Positions 47,176 to 55,620 of a stretch of 64,000 nt of DNA are shown piece after piece; positions within the stretch are counted from its first letter, which is position 1, and every line of letters begins with the position of its first letter. The position numbers were made by a program, and so were the translations under genes. Location: the NCBI GenBank assembly GCA_051530055.1, contig CM121341.1, forward strand, positions 11,470,001 through 11,534,000, given 5' to 3'. This DNA is from Neoechinorhynchus agilis (Eukaryota > Acanthocephala). Under the pieces are notes generated by a model. It was not told the DNA's origin, ran no database searches, and saw nothing but the letters and a program-made list of their open reading frames with translations.

Positions 47176-47403
47176 ATGATTCCACGAGATATGACAAGAC
47201 TTACCTGCAGTAACTATCCGATAATGTCCAGAGTTGTCCGGTACGGTACCTCCAAGAATCTACGCGATTTTGCAACTCAATTGAACAATACAGACGGTAT
47301 TGCTAGAGCGAGAGACATTCTAGAGAAAGTCGTAGGAGATCGATTCTCGCCGGAGCAAGGATTCGCCTTATTTTCCGATGACGGCAAAGTCGATCATGAT
47401 TGA
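47176..47403 (+). CDS. Small hypothetical protein, ~75 aa
   Basis: ATG directly after a polypyrimidine tract and AG (TTTTTTTACGCCTTTAG), as if at a splice acceptor, then an open frame with balanced composition: NYPIMSRVVRYGTSKNLRDF, RARDILEKVVGDRFSPEQG, and an acidic end FSDDGKVDHD. Predicted largely helical and soluble. Could be a complete small protein or the last exon of a longer gene. No family recognised. Confidence 0.5.
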   Translation: MIPRDMTRLTCSNYPIMSRVVRYGTSKNLRDFATQLNNTDGIARARDILEKVVGDRFSPEQGFALFSDDGKVDHD

Positions 47404-47875
47404 ACGGCGAGGGAGAGAGGATCTGTCCTATTTCTTAACAGTTTTAGATTGTTTTTAAACCAACAATTACTTTTCAGTTTCTCTTGCCGGTTGACGTGAA
47501 GATACAATTATAAGTTTTCTTCAATTCAGAAAATCCAGAGGTCGTTGTCGAAACTTTGAAAACCTTCGAAATTAAAATTTTTAAGATCTTGATCAATACA
47601 TAAACTTTAAATATACAGACTTAAAGTTTTGTGAATCTAGAACGTCTGTGTGTGACCGAATCGTCTTGCACTTTAAAACTTCTGTGGTTTTTGGCCAATG
47701 ATATCGATCATTTTCAAACTTTTATTCGTTGTCAGATCATCGAAAACAGGAATATTTCGGACCGAGTCTGACATAAAAATCTTCGCGTCTTAACCGAATA
47801 ACCAAAACTTATGAATTGCCGACCAAACCGCTAACCTCCACTCACACGACCGATACTTTATTAAATATTCTGCTT
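47404..47875. other. Intergenic
   Basis: AT-rich interval between two convergent frames, nothing recognised. Confidence 0.4.
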
Positions 47876-48594
47876 TTAACTTGAACTGGAAAAGTTGCTA
47901 TCAGTATTAAATGATGCCGCATGCCGATTTTCCGATGAATTGAATGAATTGCTACTAGATGATGACATTGAGGACGTGTCTGACGAAGACAATCGCCTGT
48001 ACATTGAACGCACTCTGAACTTCTTCGTATGAGACGGTTGCTTGTAACGATTTCTTCGCTCTTTTGAAATCAAACTATTTAAATTTCGCCCATCCCGTAT
48101 GCCAAATTCTTTAGATGATTCTGTTTGAACTGCAGAATCAGTAATTTGAACAGAAGGGCTTTCATGATTTGTATCCAGTAATGACGTCTGCGTTCCAACA
48201 CTTTTAGCTATTCGCTTTTTTCGGCCAAAGAAAATGCAGTTGCTAGATTTCTTTTTAATTTGAAGAAACTCTGAATTGGATATCCTTTCATCGGTTGGCA
48301 AAGGCATTTTCTCTTCGGAGTAGCAATTAGGCATCTTGTTGAAGTCGACAAGCTTATCATTTTTCAAATGGTTCCTCAGTTTACTCCCTCCAGGTTTCCA
48401 TGGCGACAATGCAGCAGCGTCCATCGATTCGATTGCAATACAATTTTTTCCTGCTTTAAAATGGGAAGGAGCATTTGCTTTAAAATTTTATGATTCAAAT
48501 TAGTGTCGACTTTCAAAGCATGCAGCATTTGCTTCGAATGGAATGAGCGAATTCTCCATTTAATAAGATCGACCGGTTGAGTCTTCCAATAAGC
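47876..48594 (-). CDS. Serine-rich protein with LC8-like TQT motifs, 5' end cut by LINE
   Basis: The 182-codon frame 48424-47876 encodes a polar, basic protein with no globular domain signature. It contains SVGTQTSLL and, 26 residues later, DSAVQTESS; both resemble the dynein light chain LC8 binding core (x-T-Q-T / V-Q-T), suggesting a linear-motif scaffold. The C-terminus is a serine/asparagine run (SSSDTSSMSSSSSNSFNSS). Upstream codons stay open to an AG at ~48460, and a further frame (LKVDTNLNHKILKQMLLPIL) runs up to 48594, where LINE sequence begins, so the 5' part of the gene is probably displaced. I cannot name it. It may be a low-complexity tail of a longer gene. Confidence 0.45.
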
Positions 48595-49552
48595 TGCATT
48601 TTTGGTTCTAATGTTGAAACAGAGATTGCCAATCTTCAACCGCAACTTTCGATGCTGTGCGAACGAGTTGATGAATTATCTTTACACGAGGCTCTGTTCC
48701 TTTGCTGTACGAGCTGCGCACAGCACATTTTTTAGACATAAAGATAAGCTAGCAAAATTAGACGAGCAAGTGAAAGCCTCTCTCGAGAAAATTTTAAATA
48801 CTCAGCTGTCGGACGAGGCCTGACGTCAAGCTTCCTTGCCTCTGTCGTCCGGCGGTTTGGGTATCCGAAAAGCAGCCGATATTTCTCTGCCACTTCATTT
48901 GGGATCGTATGAAGCAAGCAGCAAAATAGTTCAATCCGTTCTTGGCGAGAATTACACTTTGGATTGAGATTTCGTGGAGGCTATTAATCGTTGGTGTGGA
49001 GATTCAGGCAGCGAGCAGGTCCCCGTCAATGGTTGCAAACAATCAGTTTGATGCTCACTCCTGCTAGCGAGAATTTATAATTCTTTAATTTCAGATTCTC
49101 GTAACCTGGTGAACGGAACTCGATTGGCTGCAGTCTCCACAAGAGAATCGGGTGCTTGGCTCAACGGTGCCCCAATCGCTTCTGTGGGTACCCTTCTCTC
49201 CGACGAGACAGTAAGGATTGCAGTGTCCCTGAGACTTGGGGAACCGATGTTTTGGGGCGACTGTGGAACCACCTGGACGCCATTGTCTCGTCTGTCGGCA
49301 ATCTGGCCGAAGATATTCACGAAACGTCGAAATGAACGCAATGCTCTTAGTCGTGCCCTGAATACTCTGAATGCACCCAACATCCTAGAACCGAGCAATC
49401 TTTGTCGACTCGATGGCCGCCGTAGACCGGATGACGTCACAGTATTCTGCGTGGACTCACTCGCAGCCAGTAACATAAAGTTCGCCACTGCAAAACCGAA
49501 GGGGGAGCAGCAACAGCCGATGAGAACCGCGAAAAGTCAAAATACCGCAACG
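48595..49552 (+). mobile_element. LINE fragment (subfamily A), plus orientation
   Basis: From TGCATTTTTGGTTCTAATG onward it matches the inverse of 55850-56890. Protein pieces: EILNTQLSDEA with a stop in place of the following W, LSSGGLGIRKAADISLPLHL, ESGAWLNGAPIASVGTLLSDE, CRLDGRRRPDDVTVF, TLAASNIKFAT-like LAASNIKFATAKPKGEQ. Both ends are truncated relative to the longer copy. Stops and frameshifts present, hence dead. Confidence 0.88.
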
Positions 49553-49726
49553 CCCAATTTGTCCTTTCGACCATTGCACCAGAAAGTGATACAGAGCGGC
49601 GGCGTGGATGCTTTAAAAGTTGATGTTGACCTTGTGAGTTTATGTAAGAAATCTTCTAGGTTAAATTCATTTAAAACTAAGAAAGATCATTAAGGTGGAG
49701 GATCAAGAAGGAAACGAATTATTATT

Positions 49727-50583
49727 AATGTAAACTTTTAGTTAACATAAATCCGGTCATAACCTATTTGATTTTGATTTATTTGATATATTTCGCGAAG
49801 TAACCTCGCCTCCTCAGTCATCTAAATATGAGTTTTACATATTAAGGTTTTGAGCTCGAGTGCGCGGGATAGCCAACCCCGACGTTCGGGGACCAATTAT
49901 CCGCTCGAACCATGTTTTTAGCATTGATTTTTAGCACGTTGCTGGCTGGAAGTTTCAAGCTAAAATTCGCTTTATTTCCCTCCATTGTGTTGGACACAGC
50001 GATATGTAAGGCCTTCAAAACAAGCCGTCTTTTTAGGTTTTGTTCTATTTCTATAAAATTGGTGCCACCAAAATCCGCTCGATGTTTGCGTGTCTCTTGA
50101 TGATTGGAGATTGCCGACGAATACTCAAATCGTCTGCAGGCTTGCTTATGTTGAGCGACCCTCTTCTTAATGCCCTGAATCGTTTGTCCGATATAGACTT
50201 TCTCACGCTGTTCACAGTGCATTCTATATATCCCATGAGTCGGCTCAATTCTACCCTTCTTCTTGAATGTGCTCCTGAGAGCGATTCCTTTATTATTGTA
50301 TAGACGAATTCCAGGCTGAAGGGAAATAAAGCGAATTTTAGCTGGAAACTTCCAGCCAGCGACGTGTTAAAAATCAATGGTAAAATCATGGAAAAAACGT
50401 AGTACAGCGCAAATTGCTCCCCGAACTTCGGGTTTGACGATCCCGCACATTCCAGCAAAAAAACTTAAGGTGAAAAACATATTTTTTGATGACTGATGAG
50501 GCGAGGTTACCTCGCGAAATATCTCCAATAAATTAAAATCAAATAGGTTATGACCGGGAGTATGTTCACCAAAAGTTTACATT
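49727..50583. mobile_element. Palindromic element with GIY-YIG core (Penelope-like)
   Basis: Two inverted arms of about 256 bp (49727-49982) and 263 bp (50321-50583) match in reverse: outer ends AATGTAAACTTTT / AAAAGTTTACATT, then CGGTCATAACCTATTTGATTTT, CGCGA.GTAACCTCGCCTC.TCAGTCAT, and the inner end AATTCGCTTTATTTCCCT. The ~340 bp centre carries the GIY-YIG endonuclease frame on the minus strand. Full-length Penelope-like elements carry an RT upstream of the GIY-YIG domain; here there is no RT. It reads as a solo, palindromic derivative with Penelope-type flanking repeats. Confidence 0.8.
49842..50260 (-). pseudogene. GIY-YIG endonuclease domain, catalytic Glu replaced
   Basis: Frame on the minus strand reads RIEPTHGIYRMHCEQR then EKVYIGQTIQGIKKRVAQHK, giving the paired GIY ... 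YIG motifs and the arginine of the R-x3-H-K helix. AISNHQETRKHRADF follows, then QNLKRRLVLKALHI. In Penelope-like endonucleases this last helix reads R(L)xLEAxHI with the metal-binding glutamate; here that position is lysine, so activity is probably lost. The frame then enters the left inverted arm and stops at 49842. A parallel frame on the same strand (50051-50458) covers the upstream half, meaning one frameshift. Confidence 0.75.
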
Positions 50584-50912
50584 GATTAACTCGAAGGATT
50601 TTCTACCGATAATTATTGTTAATGTTTCAAGGTCGTAAATGTCACTGTACACTACCGTATAATATTCGCACGATATACTTGCAACCTTAAGGATGATGAT
50701 AGAGTTAGAGATATGATGCGATAAAAAATCCCGATAGAATCGTTTTCAATAATAGGAAAATTGAATTTGTAAGCTGAAATAATCAATTAGTGGCTTTTTT
50801 AGATTGGAAAAGACCAATAATCTCGTTTTTTTAAGAAATCGCCTTAGACATTAAATGTGTTTCAAATTCGACATCTCAATATCATACTCTAACCTAAGCA
50901 ATTGAACAATAG
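50584..50912. other. Intergenic
   Basis: No coding or repeat feature recognised. Confidence 0.4.
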
Positions 50913-51158
50913 CTAAATAATCTTGGCCGCGATTTTCGAAGTGATCTTAACGGTCTTTTTCGCCACTGATTTTCCTTTTGGTAATTTGTACAGTATGCCC
51001 CTCGCCACAAAACTGCTTTTATCCACGATCGCGTTGGCTAGAGCCTCCTTCATTGTCAATTTGCTTTCGCCTAGATTTGATTCGAACAATGCTTCTCCAT
51101 TTTCTGCCTTCTGGTCACCGTCGCCACCATCATCATAAAACGGATTAGTACCATCCAT
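50913..51158 (-). CDS. Small acidic/basic hypothetical protein, 81 aa
   Basis: Complete frame from ATG (51158). N-terminal third acidic (NPFYDDGGDGDQKAENGE, containing an NPF tripeptide), middle helical (ESKLTMKEALANAIVDKSSF), C-terminal third strongly basic (LPKGKSVAKKTVKITSKI). Codon structure is gene-like. NPF motifs can bind EH domains, but one tripeptide proves nothing. Lies head-to-tail with the RRM gene upstream (-), ~210 bp apart. Family not recognised. Confidence 0.5.
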   Translation of the reverse strand: MDGTNPFYDDGGDGDQKAENGEALFESNLGESKLTMKEALANAIVDKSSFVARGILYKLPKGKSVAKKTVKITSKIAAKII

Positions 51159-51370
51159 GATTGATATTGGATTTTATGTAGTCGACTGCACTCTTCAATC
51201 GTTTGTGTGTGAGAGAGAATGATTAATAGTTCAATTAGTAAGCTAACTTCCGTTATGAACACTCACATGGTGACTTCAAAATCGCTAAGATTTTTTTTGC
51301 TCTCACATACGCACTAACATATCAAACAAACCACGTCGAATCTACACTCAGCAAAAACGAGATCCTTTTC

Positions 51371-51970
51371 TCATAGACGAAAACTCTTTCTTTTCCTCAG
51401 AGACGGATATGGTGAAGGCCTCCTCGACAATAGGCACTCAGTGTCGTTGCATGCTCGTTTGTTTGAATTCGGCCCAAGTGGATCAGGAAACACCAATCGG
51501 GTACATACGCTACTCGACTCCTCGATCTCTTGAAGGCGTTCAAAATCATAATCCATGTCCTCGGGTTTGCCATAACCGAGCAACATCAACTCTTTAGCAA
51601 CGCTGCGTGCAATTCCACTGAGGATTCGGCGTGCTTCTGCTTCAACATCCGACTGACTCCTCAGTCCAGGAATCCCTCGAACTAAGTACATGTCCGTTCC
51701 TGTTCGACTAACCGAAATCTGAACTCCTTTACGGACTTCATAACCATTGAGCTCTTTAATCGCACGCTCAATTACCGATTGATGATGGCCGCCGTAAGTA
51801 ACGATCGAGAATCCACGAACCATACCATCGTACGGATTAACGAGATATTTGAACTCGAGCTGACTGCTTTCAAGGAGATTCAGAAGGCGACCATCGCAAA
51901 CCGTTTTAGGCTCCACGTTCAACTCAATCTGCTCGGCAAATTTCCTTTTTTTACCCGGATCTTTGTCCAT
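51371..51970 (-). CDS. hnRNP Q/R/ACF-like RRM protein, reduced
   Basis: A 199-codon frame starting MDKDPGKKRKFAEQ. The central part (LEFKYLVNPYDGMVRGFSIV, KELNGYEVRKGVQISVS) matches the second half of RRM1 in hnRNP Q/R and APOBEC1 complementation factor (LMMDP..G.NRGYAFV, NNHEIR.GKHIGV). LVRGIPGLRSQSDVEAEARR follows like the start of RRM2 (LFVGSIPKSKTKEQILEEF). The rest of RRM2 and RRM3 are absent. The RNP2 strand of RRM1 is not evident, and RNP1 reads RGFSIVTY, keeping one aromatic. So the protein is a short, divergent relative, perhaps not RNA-binding. ATG start is supported by an upstream in-frame stop. Confidence 0.7.
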   Translation of the reverse strand: MDKDPGKKRKFAEQIELNVEPKTVCDGRLLNLLESSQLEFKYLVNPYDGMVRGFSIVTYGGHHQSVIERAIKELNGYEVRKGVQISVSRTGTDMYLVRGIPGLRSQSDVEAEARRILSGIARSVAKELMLLGYGKPEDMDYDFERLQEIEESSSVCTRLVFPDPLGPNSNKRACNDTECLLSRRPSPYPSLRKRKSFRL

Positions 51971-53229
51971 CCGCTTTATGGACGCGCTCCTTTATTCTAA
52001 AAATGTGCGACTTGTGGCACGTTAGATTTTTCCATTTTACATCAGCAAGTGATTTATTCGCACGAGCACACAGACATGATGTGCGGCGGTGGCAAGTTTT
52101 TTAGAGAAAGCAAGACTGATGTTTGTTTACAAATTTAGCCATTTGGACATTTTTGACAAGGCCTAAAAAATAGGGAAGTTTTCGGAGGGCTTTGAGAAAT
52201 GTGATAAAGAAATTCAGGCGGTCTGCCTCTTGAAAAAAAAGACGAGGCCCGAAATAGCCCAGGAATTTCAGACTGTTTGGATGACTTTTGGTCAGCTCGA
52301 TTAGCCTTGATTCTATCGATTTAAAGCAGTTTTTAAAGCTGGTTAATGTCATCATTAATTTTAAGATTAGACGTAAAAGTGTAACTAAGCCATTTTACAT
52401 TGTCCAGTGGTATAAAAGTATTTTTGAAAACACTGATCGACCCACAAAGTCAATCGTGATGACGTCAGCAATGTTGGTGTTGCGAACGGGAAAAAGTCAA
52501 TAGGGAATTCGAAAGCAAGTTACGTCGTCAATACAAAAATGTCAGGGTTTTTATATGGTGGAAAATATGACGTAATTTATGGAAACCGAAGACGCCGAAA
52601 TGTCTAGAATTAAAATAACTTCAATATTATTATTGGTAATATAAAAAACATGAACAATTCAATCTTAAAACGTTTGAGGACTAGAATTCATAGCTCGAAA
52701 CGGTTAAAGTCAGCAAAAAGAATCGGAGTTTTTTCTCTGGGAAATCAATGTTTGTCTGTGACTCGTCGAAGATCACGGCCGAAAGTTCAAAAGATATTTC
52801 GAACGACTTGAAACGTGAAGCGGCAAAAGCATTGACTTATATACCTTGAAAACGTTTCGAATAGATGCGACAACATTTACGTACACAATTTGCATTTTAA
52901 GAAAACAAATAAACATTAGCGATTTAATTGTCGTCATAAAATCCCGCAGGATAATCAAATGAAGAAATTGTGGCGAAACTACGTCGTGAAATATTTCAAT
53001 TCTTTCTAATTAACGGCTTAATTTTCTGTGGCCAATTGCATTTATTAATCTAATTTTAGAAAATTAAGATCTTTTGTAGTTTGTTTTAATTTTAGGGACG
53101 AATTAATTTGAGTGAGTCAAAAGTTCGAAAAACATTTACGCCATGACGAATTTAGCGTTTCCCCGCCGTTGTTGATTTACGTCAATTTTTAATGGTTTGA
53201 GTAATGAATTCTTTCGTTACTAGTTTTGA
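51971..53229. other. Gene-free stretch
   Basis: Several TGACG-containing positions (52440-52560) and short frames only; no recognised coding or repeat content. Confidence 0.35.
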
Positions 53230-53261
53230 AACCGATGACGTATTACGTTGCGTCATCGGTT
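53230..53261. promoter_or_regulatory. Perfect 11-bp hairpin with TGACG half-sites
   Basis: AACCGATGACG, 10-nt spacer TATTACGTTG, CGTCATCGGTT. The stem carries TGACG, the CREB/ATF half-site core, in both orientations. Could be a protein-binding palindrome or an RNA hairpin; no gene nearby explains it. Confidence 0.4.
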
Positions 53262-53355
53262 GATCAAATGTAACGTTGGAAGACTAGGGAAAATAAAAGC
53301 ATAGTTATGTCAAAATGTCGATATGTGAGCACGTACCTATTGTTTACAAGTTTTG

Positions 53356-53679
53356 ACCCGGTAAATAATTTTTTAATTTTAAAGACGTTTTGCGAACCTC
53401 TTTGGGTTCATCATCAGTTTGTTGACGCATTCATAGTTGAAATTTTTTTACAAACGATGTTCCCATCCGACCAAAACAGTAATGTACTCAATAATCAACA
53501 ACCGCATTCATTGAACAACTTTGAACTCGGGTGCTCATGAGGACTAAAAGGTACATGGGTCCTATTCTTTGTCTAATAAGAAATAAACGTTTTAGTATAA
53601 ACAGATTGATGATGAACCCGACAAGGTTCGAAAAGTTTTTAATAAAAAAATCATCTGGGTGAAGACTTCTAAGCAATAC
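53356..53679. repeat. MITE family 1, long copy
   Basis: Left: CCCGGTAAATAATTTTTTAA, GACGTTTTGCGAACCTC, GGGTTCATCATCAGTTTGTT. Right: CAGATTGATGATGAACCCG, ACAAGGTTCGAAAAG, CTGGGTGAAGACTTCTAAGC. The ends match the 40418 copy, but ~180 bp of unrelated internal sequence separates the arms. Confidence 0.85.
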
Positions 53680-53740
53680 GTCTAAAAGCATAGCTTTGAG
53701 ACGAACAATATCAAGATTCGATTGGTATGTTCCGTAGTTG

Positions 53741-53825
53741 GGCCGAGGTGGTCGAGTGGGCTATTGCCCTGAATCGCAGTTTCAGCTTCAAAAAGGTTCA
53801 AAATCCCCGATCGCCGATGATTCAT
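53741..53825 (+). ncRNA. tRNA-like pol III promoter pair (SINE head or tRNA relic)
   Basis: TGGTCGAGTGG (53749-53759) resembles an A box of tRNA-Ser/Leu, and AGGTTCAAAATCCCC (53794-53808) a B box/T-arm, with normal spacing. No closed acceptor stem, so not a functional tRNA. Probably a SINE head. Confidence 0.35.
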
Positions 53826-53916
53826 AACCAACCGGGACGAAATACCATCGAAAGGGCGCCTCCTTGGGCATTGAGCGCAGTGTGCGTAAAGGAAAAAGGT
53901 GAGTAAGTGAAAATCT

Positions 53917-54021
53917 GGCGTAAAAATTAATATTTCGACAGAGCACAATCTTATGCCCAAACAACCTTAATATAGGCAGCCGAAATATTTGAATCAATAA
54001 ATTATTTTTAATTTTTACGCC
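53917..54021. repeat. MITE family 2 copy with perfect 13-bp TIRs
   Basis: GGCGTAAAAATTA at the left and TAATTTTTACGCC at the right, enclosing ATTTCGAC..GCACAATC and AGCCGAAAT. 105 bp; the cleanest termini of the family. Confidence 0.8.
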
Positions 54022-54265
54022 AAATGCAAACATTAATTATTACTCCCAGGCACTAGATGATTGGTTCTCTTCTCAAACATGTTTACATCCAGAATGATTT
54101 TCGATTTTGAACTTCCGTACTATTGGTTGCAATTTAATTTTTACAACCAATGAGGCAATTTACAACACTAGTTTAATTTCATAAAAAAATCTAGATCGAT
54201 TTCATAATTTTGTACGGTCTATTGAATTAGAATTCACGAAAACTTGTCAACAATTCCTTTTGTAG

Positions 54266-55045
54266 ATGGAAGATGAAAAATCAATTATCATCAATTTAAA
54301 AAATCTTCTTTTAACAAAACATGGTACATTCCCAATTACGCTTCGAACAATTCTCCACGAGTATCCTCAATTGACAGTCGAAGAGGCTCAAAGGTTTGTC
54401 GATCAGTTTATGAAACGAATGCAAACTATTTGATTTTTTCGTTTTAAATCTAGAATTTTTAACGTATTCGCTGACAATTGCACCCCTTCGCATTCCGAAA
54501 AGTTCTATTCTGTGATGTTCAGAAACGACGTTGGCTACCAGTGTGAGATTTTGAAAGAAGAAGACATTCCAAAGGACGTTCAAATTAAAAACATTTACTG
54601 CGTAATCGGACAGAAGTGTAGTCGGTTCCCTCATGAACTCGTACATACGACCGAGCTTAGGAACATCTTAAAGGCGAATGCAATTGAACGCGGTGCTGAT
54701 TTGTCTCTAGCTGTTAGTAGGTTTAGTCTTGACCATGATAGCGAGAGTATGGATATTGCTGCAAAAATGAATGGTCTAAGTCTTAAAGGTATCAAGGATC
54801 TACTGGCAGAATTCGATCCACCTAAGCAAGGTAATCTCTTAATTTTTTTATTCAATGCCGTACATTTGAGTTTTATACTTTCAGAGCGGAAAGAGAGTGC
54901 AATGTGTGCAGCAGCAGCACCGAAACCAGCTATTAACAGGAACAGACAATCAATCAAACACAAGGCTACTTCAGAATATACTCTACCAACCAAGAAAATG
55001 AAGCAATCTTCTCTTACTGCCTTTTTTGGAAAGAAAACAAGCTGA
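54266..55045 (+). CDS. POLD3: DNA polymerase delta subunit 3-like (p66), short form
   Basis: ATG at 54266, three exons: intron 1 begins GTTTGTCG (after CTCAAAG) and ends AATCTAG; intron 2 starts GTAATC (~54830) and ends TTTCAG (~54886). Joined, phase is kept at both. N-terminal winged-helix-like part: TLRTILHEYPQLTVEEAQR and FNVFADNCTPSHSEKFYSV. Then IPKDVQIKNIYCVIGQKCS and ELRNILKANAIERG correspond to the POLD3 region VHVYSIQKA...D..IL..N. A low-complexity linker (CAAAAPKPAINRNRQS) follows. The last residues QSSLTAFFGKKTS form a canonical PIP box (Q-x-x-L-x-x-F-F) for binding PCNA. The subunit links polymerase delta to PCNA in replication. It is about half the human length because the middle linker is short. 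The 3' AATAAA-like signals lie at ~55050 and ~55073. Confidence 0.88.
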
Positions 55046-55457
55046 GCTATCGCAAATAAAAAATGTAGCGCAAATAAATTGTAAAGTACCTTAGTCGGTT
55101 TTTGCTTTTACCGTTGTACAGTAATCAAAATGTTAACTCATAAAATCGTCAAATTTAGAAGTGGCCTATTGCATTTTCTTTAAACGAACATTTCATTTAG
55201 AATTTAATTATATTAAAAAATACTCTATCACAATCTAACATTCTGCATCGTACCTAGTCTTTAGCATCTACTGAGCTTCTCATCAAATCAATCCTTCAAG
55301 AACCAGTCTTAATATGTCAATGGCTTAAAAAATTCTAATATCTACGTTATTCGGTGAAATACTTTTCAAGTTCGAAGTTGAGAAGAAATTCACATAGGAA
55401 ATTCAGGAAAATAAATAATATTAAGAATGAATTCATTTTATCTTTAACGAAAATACC
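55046..55457. other. Intergenic
   Basis: POLD3-like 3' flank; no other feature. Confidence 0.4.
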
Positions 55458-55620
55458 CATTGAACTTCTAGGAAATCGCAGTGTTTTATTATTCGTATTT
55501 GAAAAAGTTCAAAGCGATCCTTTTATCTACAAGTTCTAAAAAAATACAGGGATGTAACAGCGAAATAATTTCACGAAAATTAAATACTGCAACCATTAAT
55601 AAAATTCATGTTATTGGACT
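55458..55620. repeat. Tandem unit X, copy 1
   Basis: TGAACTTCTAGGAAATCGCAG ... GTATTTGAAAAAGTTCAAAGCG ... TTAAATACTGCAACCATTAA. Recurs at 58461 (copy 2) and partly at 58804 (copy 3). Confidence 0.85.
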
